From positions 744,001 through 808,000 of the forward strand of contig JARFIW010001111.1 of the NCBI GenBank assembly GCA_036346225.1: DNA of 64,000 nt, given 5' to 3'. This DNA comes from Platerodrilus igneus. Lineage: Eukaryota > Arthropoda > Insecta > Coleoptera > Lycidae. Under the pieces are notes generated by a model that did no database searches, had not been told where the DNA came from, and saw only the letters and a program-made list of their open reading frames with translations. Both the position numbers and the translations under genes were made by a program. This document shows, one piece after another, positions 9,008-20,141 of this stretch (positions are counted from its first letter, which is position 1; each line of letters starts with the position of its first letter).

Positions 9008-11929
9008 CTAGAAAGTTACTACGAATCCAAAAATCGGAGAACTGGTGACCAAGAATTTCAATTCCCAATCTGGAAAAACCAAACCAAGTTAGACGAGGTA
9101 TAAGAATCGACCGAGCCTAAAGAAACAAACTTGGACAAGGTACAAAAATCGACCGAGCCCAAACAAATGAAATCGACGATGAAAATTATGTAAGTTCATT
9201 TATCCTAAACCAATATATTTTTTTTACAAATTTATTGATGCTAGCTAGTAAGAAAATATTTTATGTATGTACAGAATCTTTTAATTATCGCAATTTATGC
9301 CATTTTATGAAAAGAATTACTCATTTATTACGAGAACTTATTTTTAAAACAAGAGATTTAATTTTAAAGAAGAGAACTAAAAAGATGCAATTATTAGTAC
9401 AATTATTACGAAATTATTAATACAAAACCAAATAAAGTATAAAAATAGAACGCAATTAATTTTACTATTTTATGTACAGCAAATATTATTACCGGAAGCT
9501 TAATATATAAAACGCAATTCTTATAAACAGTTAATTATAGAAACGATTATTCAAAGTTTAACGTTCATCAAATTCTATAATTAAACACTTTAGTGTATAA
9601 TTGTAGAAGCATCCTTGTACTTTATTAACTCAGCGTGCAAGTCTATAACGCGATTCTCAGACCAAAAACCATCATTGAATAAATCCTATTCAGAAAAATC
9701 CGAAGGACGTAACACTCATCAAAACTTTATAAAGTATAATTAAATACTTTCAGTACGAAAGCATTCAATTATACAGAAACATTTACGCAATTTATTGCAA
9801 CAAAACCTATTACCGAGACTGAAATTACACCATTCAGGAGACTTAAAACTTTGTAATTAAACAATTTTATTGTATAAATTATAAAGGAAACATTGATGCA
9901 ATCATTGTAACAAAATGATTGACTGAGATAACAGAAAACTTGAAACTCTATAATTCGACATTCAAGGTAATGAGACTATACAATTGAAAGCAAGACCTAC
10001 GTAGACGAGATAATTATAACAGACACATAATTAATTTGCAATACTGAAATAAAAATCGTAACTGGCGCAAAACGTAAAAAGTATAACGTAATTATTGCAA
10101 GAAATTATTAACCACATAAAAACCTTTCAGAAAATTAAAACTCGCGACAATTATAACATCCGCGACGTATAAAAATATACAAATCCAAGGCTACAGCAAT
10201 TGACTACACATAACCAAGCACAGATCCCTCAATTTAATTATAACACCGTATAACTACGTATAAAATATAAGTAAAGCGATTCTTTAAATAACCCAACACA
10301 ATCCAAACTGAAAAGTAACAAACCCAACCGAAAAATAAATCCCAATTTATACAAAAACTTGATACAGGTGGGTCTATACTAAAATAGTAGTGAAAGCAGG
10401 CGGCGTTCTCAACAATAATTTTAACCATAACTAAAGTGCAGGAATTTGACAACCAAATCCGCAAAAGCGTAATTAAGTTTCAATATCATACAAAAAGAAC
10501 CTTAATTTAAATTCAAGGTGCTTGCAGCAATTCGTCCATATGATGCACAAATTCACAGCAAAGCTCCAAGAGCGTTGTATTTCCAGCCAAGTTGAGAAGA
10601 CATAAGGACATCCAGCTCCAACTTATCACCAAAGCAGATGTTAAGTTTTTTATTTTACTTAACGAACAACTTTTTTTCGCCAGTTACAAGAGGATAATCA
10701 TTCAATACTTATTAGAACGTCAAGGTTATGAAGCACACTAAATAACAAACTAAAAAAATGACAAGTGTCAAATAGAATATACTTCAAGGGAGATAATTGT
10801 GAGACGAATATCGATCATAAACGAAGCAACATAGAGAATTATATTAAAGTAAAAACGGAGCGTCACAGCCTTACATTATTTACTATTATGGCGTCTATGA
10901 AAAGCGATGTTCAGGCACTTAATATTTAAAATAAACCATTCTTGCTTAAATTATACCGGATGATCCAACCAGAATTGTTTTATTTAAAATTCAAGGAAAA
11001 TTTGTTTTGCAATGTAAGAGTATGCAACCAACCATACTTCTAATCAACTGACCAATAAGCAAGCAGCTTGCAAATAAATAGCATGCACGTTTAAACCACC
11101 CCTCAAACAATAATGGACTCGTGGCGATACCCTTCGAAATATGTAATAGAACCGCCCAAACGTACAATACAAACAAACCCAGGATATAAAAAAACTCAAA
11201 ACGTTAGAGCAAATTACATCTTAATTGTTTTCTTTGTAAGGTAGGCACCAAACTTCTGGGAGAGAACTTAAGAATAGTGCAAGACGGAAGGCTCCAAGCT
11301 TCTCGTGCACTATGGATTTTCCTACAAATTATCTCGTTATGATCACCACATCTAATGGGCTAAAATGAAGTGAACCCTCAAAATGTTATGAACCGCATCC
11401 AGTCATCACTTGGACCAATCCGCTTCTGAAGCCATCAGGACCACCTCCTAATGCCAACACGCTTACCAGGATTGGAATTTTGCCATCAGCTCGCTTCAAT
11501 TTCTAACATCTAAGAACGTCGCGCGTATGCCAGCATCTCCGCATACCAGTCGTAGGGTACCGAAGTATGGAAAACATATTGCAGTCACCGCCGCTAGGTG
11601 CCACATTGTATTCAACGTAGAGATGTACGTAATCCTCTACACAATACCAGATCCAGGTCTTCGTCGTGAAGCCACAACATTTAAATCTACAATGTAGAAA
11701 TGCTTTTTACAGCTTTACAAACTAAAGTTCCAGCGTTAAAAAATATTGGCAATAATTACGCACATAAAAACTTTTGTGAATATCTTCTTTGTGCGTCATA
11801 CCTTTAATGTATAACTGGTTCGTATTATTAACTTGTAAATAAATATTATCTCTGTTGTTACAAAGCATTAACAAGGTGACTCCAGACAAACCAGAACACC
11901 ACAGCAAGTTTAGGATGATATTAATAAAG
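9008..11929. other. AT-rich leader and unassigned DNA with diverged repeats
   Basis: No protein is recognised. At about 9470-9960 there are three or four diverged repeats of roughly 130-150 bp built on TATAATTAAACA, GTGTATAATTATAG and TTATTGCAACAAAA. Minus-strand frames at 10.2-11.2 and 11.7-12.2 kb show no family features. The stretch 11,220-11,720 is less AT-rich and could be decayed leader or LTR of the BEL/Pao element that follows. Confidence 0.4.
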
Positions 11930-12715
11930 TCCCTATAGATATTTTGTGTTCATGTAACAAAAACGAACAAAAAGAGTACATGCAAGTTTGCAAAAATATT
12001 GATGACGCATATTTTAATGTTGTAGCTGTTTTAGAAACCCTAAATTCACAACCTAAAGTGGTTGAAATTAAACAAGAATAATTTAATGAAACTAGCGCTA
12101 AGTTACAGCCGTTGAGCTTACCAAATTTCGATAATGATTTTAAACATTTTTCAGCGTACATAATAATCCTTCTCTATCAAACATTAAGAAACTCAATTAT
12201 CTTTTGAATTCAACTCCCGGGGAAGCAAAGCGTTTAATTTCGGGCATTTCTAGTGACAATCACACTATTTCTTACGAATCACTCAAAAGTCAATATACCA
12301 ATCCTCGTTTGTTGGCAACGTTACACTAGAAAGCCATCGAGGATTTTCCTTCTCTGAAATCGTAAAACCCTAAAAAAACTCAGGGCACTTAAAGACAATT
12401 TTTCCAAGAATTTAACAGTTTTACAAAAATTTAGAATTTTTAATTAATTAGCGGATTTCATTTTGGTCGCCTTATTCTTAGAATAGGTCGATTCATTTAC
12501 AAGAAAACATTTCGAATTGCAAGCGAACTCTAAGCAAGTTCCCGATTTTATGAACTTGAAGAAATTTTTAGTTCGTGAATGTCCGGCTTTAGAGACATAT
12601 TCTTCAATTGTATCTACATCCTATTTGTCAACGGTTCAAATTTCTACGGCCAGATTAATGCAAAAATCCTCTGTGTTTCATTCTAAACCGAGGGATTTAT
12701 AATCAATATTCTACA
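11930..12715 (+). pseudogene. BEL/Pao gag, N-terminal and middle part
   Basis: Broken plus-strand frames show the Pao-type gag. A helical region (VCKNIDDAYFNVVAVLETL) leads to LPKFDNDFKHFSAY, then KLNYLLNSTPGEAKRLISGI near 12,190-12,245. This is the conserved block of the family, where a polar L/F pattern precedes GEA. A further open frame at 12,517-12,702 contains LKKFLVRECPALE. Stops and shifts occur between 12,080 and 12,510. The zinc-knuckle end of the same gag lies at 14.52-14.71 kb, beyond an inserted DNA-polymerase fragment. Gag would form the particle that packages the element RNA; this copy cannot. Confidence 0.75.
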
Positions 12716-12728
12716 TTTCTAATAAGTA

Positions 12729-14478
12729 TTATATTTCTTCTTGCTCCATAATTGAATAATGTCCAACAGATAGTGTTGTATATGAACCAGGAAGTAAGTG
12801 GCGTTTATCAACATGCGGGCTTAGGACAATCTTCTCCTGAGTGATGGTGCGAACCTGATGCATGGATGATTGAATTAGATTCTGCGATACAAATACTTCC
12901 TTATAATCTTCTATGCACCCCACATAAACTTCAAATATAATTCTATTCTTTATTACTAATCTTTTAATCCCTTTAATTTTCTTTGTAACACCAAAGTCTC
13001 GGATGTCAGGTGATTCTTTCTCTTCTCGTATAAGAGTTCAGCTTCTTCTTCCTCGACTGTCTTAAAAATTCTTGTAGCATATATTTTTGATCGAAACCCA
13101 ATAAAATCTGTCCTAAGTCGTCCATTATTTTCATCCCTCATCATACCCAATACTTTTTTGTTAATTAGTGGAATTTCATAAATGTTGTTGGCAGGATAGT
13201 CGGAAGTATCAAAACGTTGCTGACAGTCCCGCGTCATAGTTTCATAAGGATCCATTTGGCACCCATCTCCAAAGGTTGCGTTTATATATCCATAGTGAAA
13301 ATCGTAGATTGTCAACTTGGCTATGTCGAGAATGCACATACCAACATATACAGGTTTATTAAAATATATTTCAGATTTAAGAAATTCCACTGCCACAAGG
13401 TTTTCATGAAAGATTGTGACATTTTTGAATAACGGGCCGGATATCCTGGCTTCGGCTCCATATCTTCCTTCACAGTTTTGCACAAGTTTCACATTACAAT
13501 GTTTGCGTATATTCTCCATCGTTTTCTCAAAGACTGCATTATTCATTAGCTTGAACAAGTTCTTCTCAAATTCATTTCTTGCTCGTTTCCGAAGTTCAAT
13601 ATTGAGATCAGTGTAAAATTTTAGCCAGCAGCTTTGTATAAATTTTACTACTCGATGAATTGCAGCTAATTTAAGTTCATTTTCCAAAGCTTGTTTCAGA
13701 TTTCTATAATGGATCACATATCTTCTTTTAGCATTTAGTGTAGCCATTAATTTGGTACTTTGAGTTTTTGATACAGGCGGTTTTCCAGTCTTTGGATCAA
13801 TGTGCTCCGGACAGAATGGGATGTGTTTATGTAAATCATGAATAGATTCTGAATACTCCAAATCCACCTCCAAGATATAGCCATCATTCGCATTATCAGC
13901 AACTAATCTTACGTCAATGTTGGTGTCCACCCATTTAAATCCTTCATAGGGTAAGAGCTGACTCATCGCCCATCCATATTGATTATTAACGTCATAATAC
14001 ATAAGATACACATCGGGGCTGGAAGGATCATACGTTGGTAAATATTTATTGTTCGCCGATGCACGTCCTTCCGAACACACTTGACTAAGTCCTCCTTGTA
14101 TACCCTTTTCTATAAACAATAGCTGATCGATGTTGGTCAACAACTCAAGTTCCTGATGAGTATGCTTTAACATTACATCCCAAGTGTATCCTGTAAGGGT
14201 GTAATAGTGGGCGGGGTCTAGTACATAAGTTAAATGACAACTTGAACGGAATTGTTCAAATATTTTAGCCAATAGCATCACATCAGACTTAAGGTGTAAG
14301 TCAGAGTACGGCCCCAGGTTTTGAATATTAAATGCTTCCCACACTTTTTGTGCATGCGCATACTGCTTCTTAGTAATTCTTCTATCTTCCAGCATGTTGT
14401 AAAACTCTTGTTGACTAGGTAGTGAAGTGTAACCTAGCTTTTCAAACGAATTGATAAAATCATATGGGTATGCACCTT
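12729..14478 (-). pseudogene. family-B DNA polymerase fragment (Polinton/adintovirus-like)
   Basis: This is a large part of a protein-primed-type family-B DNA polymerase of the kind found in insect Maverick/Polinton-like elements. The frame reads from about 14,478 (KKGAYPYDFINSFEKLGY) through 14,395 to a stop at 12,956. Motif A is present (YYDVNNQYGWAM, about residues 133-144 from the methionine at 14,395). Motif B is KLMNNAVFEKTMEN (282-295), with E where the family has G. The segment that should hold motif C (DTDS) is missing between ATFGDGCQ and MDPYETM, so a catalytic aspartate pair is lost. A frameshift near 12,956 leads to a C-terminal piece (12,923-12,732) with the LSPHVDKRHLL block. 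The exonuclease domain is absent. It lies inside BEL/Pao gag, antisense to it. It could be a viral fossil rather than a transposon; the copy is inactive. Confidence 0.85.
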
Positions 14479-14516
14479 TTTTAGTTTGAATTACTAACTA
14501 AAAAGGGTGTATACCC
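14466..14516. repeat. 21-bp inverted repeat at the polymerase-fragment edge
   Basis: Arms 14,466-14,486 and 14,496-14,516 (GGGTATGCACC... and ...GGGTGTATACCC) pair at about 19 of 21 positions around a 9-base loop. The left arm encodes KKGAYPY of the polymerase on the minus strand, so the right arm looks like a short inverted duplication of it. This may mark a fold-back break at insertion. Confidence 0.6.
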
Positions 14517-14519
14517 AGA

Positions 14520-14706
14520 CGAAGCCTAATGTTAATAAATGTCTGCTTTGCAAACAAAATTACAATCTTTATCGTTGTCATGATCTTGTCAAACTTTCAT
14601 CGCAAGACCGCTACAATTTTGCAAAAAACAACATCTGTGCATTAATTGCCTTAGCGATTCTCACATTTTAAATCAATGCAGGTCTACTTTTTCTTGCCGC
14701 CAATGC
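14520..14706 (+). pseudogene. BEL/Pao gag zinc-knuckle end
   Basis: A broken frame reads CLLCKQNYNLYRCHDLVKLS, then NICALIALAILTF and CRQCNERF. This matches the Pao gag pattern of two or three CCHC-like knuckles (CxxC...H..YRC..F). The second knuckle is damaged. It continues the gag interrupted at 12.72 kb and leads directly into the protease region. Confidence 0.75.
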
Positions 14707-14707
14707 A

Positions 14708-15690
14708 ATGAACGTTTTGTCTAAACCCGCTTCTACTGTTAGTAACCAGGCTCGCTTGAGCCCGGACATCGCCGCTTCTAAGGTATCACCTTGTACTACT
14801 CCCGCAATTCAAGACCGCTACAAGCCTTCCGCTCCTCTTGCCTCTGAGGAATCATCGATTTTGTTTAGCTGTAGTGGCCTGTCAGCTTCGAATGTCTTTT
14901 TTTTTAATTCTTTAGCTAAAACTTCAGTTGTTCTACTTTCCACCGTTCAAGTGGAAATTGCTGATTGCTCTGGTTCTTTCCAAAGATTTCGCGATTTACT
15001 CGATTCGGGCAGCATGACCTCCTTTATTTCTCAAAATAGTGTGAAACGTTTAGGTTTTCGTACTACTCCACATTTCCTTACCCTTAGTGGTTTAGGCTCA
15101 ATGCGCTCTGCAGCTCTGCATGGCGCTGTCGCCGTCTCGCTCAAACCAATAGGTGTTTCTTCACCATTATTAATTTTCAAGCAGTAGTGCGTCCCAAAAT
15201 TTGTGAAAATTTACCTACTTCTAATATTTCTTTACAACATTTCAATCATTTGGCTAACCTCAAGCTAGCTGATCCGCTTCTTCCTCAATCTGGGCCCATT
15301 GATTTCTTACTTGGCGCGGATATTTTCCCCCAAGTGTTATTAGACGGTCGCATCCAGCGTGCTAGCAATCAACCTGTTGCTATTAATACTATTATTGGAT
15401 ATGTTTTAATGGGAACCATACCTTCCTCGCCCGCTTCTGAAGTAACTAGCTTGTTTTGTATGACAGATTCTACTTCCCCATTGGAAGATATTGTCGCTAA
15501 ATTCTGGGAAGTCGAAGCTATCCCCACCGCTCAGGCTTTCACGCCTGAAGAAACTTTTGTTGAAAAACATTTTATTGATACGTTTCACCGCAATGAACAA
15601 GGTCGATTGTCGTCTTACTGCCGTTTAGAGATCAAGAACCATTTTTTCCAGGTAGTCGTGATCCTGCCTTACAACGATTTGTGTTTTTAG
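14708..15690 (+). pseudogene. BEL/Pao aspartic protease and protease-RT linker
   Basis: Two frames meet at 15,187. The first holds the retropepsin active site LLDSGSMTSFIS (about residue 98 on), followed by the RLGF and LSGLGS blocks of Pao proteases. The second holds PIDFLLGADIFPQVL, the conserved (I/L)LGAD segment after the protease, and FWEVEAIP, which opens the region before RT. The protease would cut gag-pol into mature proteins. A stop at 15,186 separates the frames, and the frame is lost again at 15,690. The order gag, protease, RT is as in all BEL/Pao elements. Confidence 0.85.
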
Positions 15691-15739
15691 AAAATCGTAT
15701 ACTTAGCAACCTCGTGTTTACGAACAGTACGTTTCGTTC

Positions 15740-16648
15740 ATGTGTGAATATCTGGATTCTCAAAATATGCAATCTGTTGTTAGTGGGTCTCATTCGAACT
15801 TTTCTTATTACATCCCGTATCATTGCGTTGTGAAACCAGAAAACATAAGTACGAAGCTACGAGTTGTTTTCAATGCTTTCGCTAAAACTCTGTCTCAGTC
15901 ATCCTTAAACGATCACTTGTTTGTTGGGCCGCAGCTGCAATCCGATATTACCGCAATTTTGTTACAATTTCGTTTACATCCTTATGTTGTCACTGTCGAT
16001 ATTCGTCAGATGTACAGACAAATTCTTGTAAATCCCGCTCAGTGTGACTATCAACGAATTGTTTGGCGCTTCTCCCCGAGGAGCCCAATCAGGATTTTCA
16101 ATTAAATACCGTCACGTATGGAATCAATTGTGCTCCCTTTCTTGCCATACGCACGCTTTTGCAGTTGGCCCCGTAGACGAAAGGAATTCTTATCCGTTAG
16201 CCGCTTTGATGACATCACTACTGGTGGAGATTCTATTGAATCAACCCTCGATCTACGTATTCAACTACTTGCTCATTTAAAACTTGGTGGTTTCGAATTT
16301 CATAAATGGTCAAGTAACCATCCCGAATTATTGAAAGATCTTTCCGCTACGCAACAATTTGCGCAACCCCGCTCCTTTGAGGATCCTGACACTCAACTCC
16401 TAAAAGTTCTAGGTCTTCAATGGAACCCTACCTCAGATAATTTTTGTTTTCTGGTTCAGCCACTAAGTATTTCTTGTACCAAGCGCAACCTACTTTCTAA
16501 CTTAGCCCGTATTTTCGACTCCATAGGACTTTTATCCTCCCTTACTTTCCTAGTAAAACAATTAATTCAACGTTTATGGTCGTTAAAATTAGAATGGGAT
16601 GCTCCCCCTCCCCGACTTCCTTCGTTTGTGGGAAACATACTTGCATGA
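15740..16648 (+). pseudogene. BEL/Pao reverse transcriptase
   Basis: The frame at 15,740-16,105 carries YYIPYHCVVKPE, TKLRVVFNAF, the LNDHLFVGPQLQ block and motif A (VVTVDIRQMYRQILV). It then shifts. The frame at 16,118-16,648 carries RFDDITTGGDS, where the family has YVDDI.TG, so the catalytic box has lost its first residues. GGFEFHKWSSN and the connection region (LLKVLGLQWNP, IFDSIGLLSSL) follow. Part of the AP..A..T segment is scrambled between the frames. The enzyme is dead, but the domain order is complete. Confidence 0.85.
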
Positions 16649-16724
16649 GTTACCGCTTCTTCCGGATTTCGCTTACTCCGCTTGCTAATCCCGCCACAGT
16701 TTACTACGTGCGAAGTTCACTGCT

Positions 16725-17150
16725 TTGCTGAAGTTTCCGAACGTGGCTACTGTGCTGTTGTTTATTTTCGCATTGTTATCCCTTCGCCGTTGTCGCTTAG
16801 TGTGCGCTAAGTCTAAGGTCGTTCCTCTTCGAATAATCTCTTTACCCCGACTCAAATTACTGGCCGCCGCATTGGCATCGAAATTATTAATCTTTGTCCT
16901 TGAAACCTTTGATTCGAACCTTACCCTTCATAAAATTTACTGTTGGTCTGACTCCATGGTAGTACTTTAGTGGATTCGTTCCCCGCCGCAACGTTGGAAG
17001 ACTTTCGTTTCCAATCGTGTTGCTTACATTCAGGAAAACACGACTGGCGCCTCTTGGCATTACATCCCCTCCACCGAGAATCCTGCCGATGTCGGGTCAC
17101 ATGGTTTACTCCCTACCGACTTGTGCCAATGTTTTTTATGGTGAGCGGCT
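16725..17150 (+). pseudogene. BEL/Pao RNase H-like region
   Basis: Frames joined by stops show AKSKVVPLRIISLPRLKLLA (the K..VAPLK..SIPRLELL.A block), then KIYCWSDSMVVL. After a TAG come the WIRS and RWKTFVSNRVAYIQ blocks and ENPADVGSHGLLPTDL. The order and spacing are those of the BEL/Pao RNase H, which removes RNA from the RNA-DNA hybrid. At least two stops interrupt it. Confidence 0.8.
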
Positions 17151-17159
17151 TTACCAACT

Positions 17160-17885
17160 TTGTTCCAGTCCTTCGATAATTACAGTCCACATGTTCCGCC
17201 GTCAGATACGCCTGAAGTTCTCACTGAACAACGCTCTATTGTTTTATCCACTATAGTAACCTTCTGCTGGATTCAATCAATTCTAGAGAATCACTCTTTC
17301 TTTCCCTTTATTACACGCATTGTGGCTTGGATTCTCCATTTTCGTCATAATCTACGTCACCCACCCGAAAAGTCTTCTGGACCTTTGTCATCATCTGAAT
17401 TGCACAATACTTTGATCCCTTTGCTTGCGTATACTCAACAATCTTATTTTGCTATCGGGCTTGAGGCCATTTTGAACTCACTTCCTCTCATCTCTTTGAG
17501 CACTGACCCAAATGATTTGAGCTGTCTTACGCCCGAATATTTTTTAACTTTGGCCCCTTTAATCGCCATCCCGGAGCCCGCTTTTTCTCACCTTCCGCTG
17601 GCATTTGCTCCAGCGAATTCCACAAGATTTTTGGTCCCGTTGGTACAAGGAATATTTGCACTCGCTCTAACAGCGCTCCAAATGGCACACACCGTCTCCT
17701 CAAGTTGAGTTGGGCACCTTAGTGCTGATTAAAGTCGCTAATGTTCCTTTCCTTCGTTGGTTCCTCGGCCGTGTTGTTGCTGTGCATCCTGGGACGGATG
17801 GTGTTGTTATGGTGGTCACACTTAAATCCGCTCATGACGAGCTAAGGCGCCCGGTGTCGATGCTTTGCTGTTTGCCCTCAATGTA
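17160..17885 (+). pseudogene. BEL/Pao integrase with its catalytic core deleted
   Basis: The open frame 17,160-17,708 starts in the linker before integrase (VAWILHFRHNLR) and reaches the ELHNTLIPL helix. It then jumps directly to IEAILNSLPL-like sequence and the DPNDLSCLTPEYFLTLAPL block after the core. The zinc finger and the DDE core, some 200 residues, are gone without a break in the frame near 17,430-17,470. A second frame at 17,700-17,885 ends the protein (LGTLVLIKVANVPFLRW, VAVHPGTDGV). The in-frame core deletion means this copy could not integrate even before the other damage. Confidence 0.75.
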
Positions 17886-17993
17886 GAGATTTTTTTTTTG
17901 TTTTTGTGAATTCTTTTTCTTTTCGCTTTTTTCATTCCGTCTTCCTCTTTTAATTATTTTCTTTTGAAATGCCTTGCATTTTGGTGGTCGGTA

Positions 17994-18330
17994 TGTTCCG
18001 TTTATATTGTATATAATTTACGGCTTAATTTATTTTCCCATTTAGAATTTGATGATTATTTACCTCCGCCCGGCATATTAAAATGTTATTGCATGTACCG
18101 TAATTACTTCAGACACCGAGCCTGTTGTAGTGCCGCAATAACGAGAAAATATATTGTCCTTCACATGTGCAAGAATATTATCACCTGCCTTGGAGAAGAC
18201 AAAAGAGAGTCGATTTTCGTTTCCCGTAAAAGACGGACGCTTTCGCTAGAGTTTTACAATCGCATCTCGTCCTGAACGACCTCTTAAAATAATTGTGTTT
18301 CGCTTCGCTCTATAGACAGAGGTAAGTGTT
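17994..18330 (+). repeat. BEL/Pao 3' LTR (part)
   Basis: TTTGGTGGTCGGTA followed by TGTTCCG marks the polypurine tract and LTR start. The same junction recurs at 37,248 and 61,387, each time after a BEL/Pao integrase end. The right end is not fixed; a GTAAGT donor occurs near 18,321 and RT of another element begins at 18,404. Confidence 0.65.
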
Positions 18331-18403
18331 TGCAGTAATTGTTTGTTCTGTTTAAAATCATTAATTATATGTTTTCTGTTAATTATCATTTACTTTCGTA
18401 TAC

Positions 18404-18907
18404 ATGTCCACTTTTCTTTACCACAGAGCTATCGAAATTACCGCAAAAAATTACAGTTACAGACTTCCGTTAGCAACTGAAGCTATTCAGTTAAATCTCT
18501 ATATCGATGATTTTGCTTGTAGCGCTGAATCAGAGTCAGTCGCTCTTATTATTCGCAAAGAACTTACCGAGCTTCTGAAATCTACCGGGTTTAAGTTTCG
18601 TAGGTGGAGTTTAAATTTCGCCTCCATATAGAAAGATATTCCTGACGATTCTTGCCAGTCTCATTCTTAGGATTTTCATTCCGATATGTCTATCAAAATA
18701 TTAGGCATTCAGTGGTTTCGTGTAGAAGACGTTTTCATTTCGGATCAAACCGTTAAATCCAATTTATACAAAGTGCAACATACTTTCACAAATTGTCAGA
18801 ATGAATTACCCTTTACGGTTTCTAGCTCTTTTGACTCTCTTTGCAAAGCGCCTGATCCAATATTTATGGATGTTAGGAGGGAATTGGGGCGAAAATTCGC
18901 TACCTGA
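18404..18907 (+). pseudogene. BEL/Pao RT fragment (third element)
   Basis: Broken frames show the part of RT around and after the catalytic box. AIQLNLYIDDFACSAESE contains an intact YIDD, followed by STGFKFRRWSLN and the IKILGIQWFR connection block. Stops occur near 18,630 and 18,670. The N-terminal half of RT, the protease and gag are missing. This belongs to a different, more decayed BEL/Pao element than the one ending at 18.3 kb, since its RT follows that element's LTR. Confidence 0.75.
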
Positions 18908-19010
18908 TGTTTCATCTCAATAGCAACAATATCAAGAAGAAGTACCTTATTTATCGTTTCTTAAGATACCTCGTTGTTTGTTAACTTCATGGTTTCTACG
19001 ATGCTAGAAG

Positions 19011-19440
19011 GTGAGGTATGCCGCAATAGTTTATTTTTATTTTCATTCTCCATCCACCGGAGAGGTGACTGTTCAGTTTATAGCAGCCAAAGCTAAAGTT
19101 GCTCCAAATAAGCACATTTCAATTTCACGTTTGGAATTATGTGCCGTCGGTTTATTATCTAATTTAATTTCTTTCGTTATCGAATCTTATCACAATTTGA
19201 ATGATATATCTGAAGTTTTTGCATGGAATGACTTTACCGTCGTTCTCATCTGGATACGATCTATTCCCTTTCGTTGGAAAACGTTTGTGACAAACTCTGT
19301 TAGTTACGTTCAAAAAATTATCGCACAAAGCCGATAATTTTCTCTCAATTCCTCAAACAATTCGGCAGATCCTGGCTCTAGAAGATTATTGCCAATCATG
19401 ACTCATGTCGGGGCTTGATTGATTCCGGCATCTCAGTGAA
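19011..19440 (+). pseudogene. BEL/Pao RNase H-like fragment (third element)
   Basis: The frame 19,011-19,337 reads VQFIAAKAKVAPNKHISISRLELCAVGLL, EVFAWNDFTVVLIWIRS and RWKTFVTNSVSYVQ. These are the RNase H signature blocks of the family, with D replaced by N in the usual W(S/T)D motif. After a shift the PSDNPAD-like and GLIDS-like remnants run to about 19,440. Confidence 0.75.
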
Positions 19441-19587
19441 TTATGGCCACCTCAACTAGTCGTTTCTGTGTCCGCAGCGGAAGTAATTTTAGAAAAAAAT
19501 ATCAGCCTTTGTTGTCCAAACCGAGCCTAACAAATCGATTTTTTATTAACTCTTTTTCTTTTTTTTTAAAATTCAAGAAATTTTAGG

Positions 19588-20141
19588 TTAAGCTTGTCGA
19601 TTTCGTAAATCTAAAGCGCAGCGTTCTATCGGACCATTAATAGATCTTGAGCTACACATTGTTATAATGGCAATTGTTAGGCACGTCCAAGCTGCCACAT
19701 TTTTTAAAGAAATCGACGCGGTCAAGTCCAATGCTAAATTACCAATAGCCTTCCGAAGGCTTTCTTCATTTGCAAAATATTTTAAGGTTAGGTCTGACGA
19801 TTGAAACATTCATCGCTTTCATATCCCGAAAATTTTCTGGTTTTTCTGTCGTGCAAGCAATGTTAATCGAACTTATTGTTCGCTTTACACACGAAAAGTA
19901 TTTTCATCCTGGCGTTAACACAACATCTTATCTTCTTCAACAAAACTTTTGGATTGTTCCTATCAAGGCCTTAATCAAAGGTTACTTATCACCGTGTTAT
20001 AAATGTTTAAGCACCAAACCAGTTCGGGTAGTGACCCTGTGGATGATTTGCCTACGGCACGAATCAATCAAATCAAACCTTTCAATTTTATTGGAGTGGT
20101 TTTCCGTTTCAGAAAGGCCCAATTTCTTAAAGTCTATATTT
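19588..20141 (+). pseudogene. BEL/Pao integrase, N-terminal part (split gene)
   Basis: A frame from about 19,590 carries the pre-integrase helices (IDLELHIVIMAIVRHVQAATFF). A second (19,770-20,180) carries the HHCC zinc finger: HEKYFHPG, then NFWIVPIKALI and CYKC. A third reads the start of the core (FNFIGVVF, FLKVYI). The gene stops at 20,141 where an LTR begins, and the integrase core resumes at 36,353. The intervening 16.2 kb is therefore an insertion. Frame changes near 19,800 and 20,050 show it was already decaying, or decayed in parallel. Confidence 0.75.

Noticed and set aside
10045..10695. Further AACTGGCG motifs (10,050 plus strand; about 10,680 minus strand) as extra LTR/primer-site junctions
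   Set aside because: No LTR-like sequence with promoter or matching partner adjoins them.
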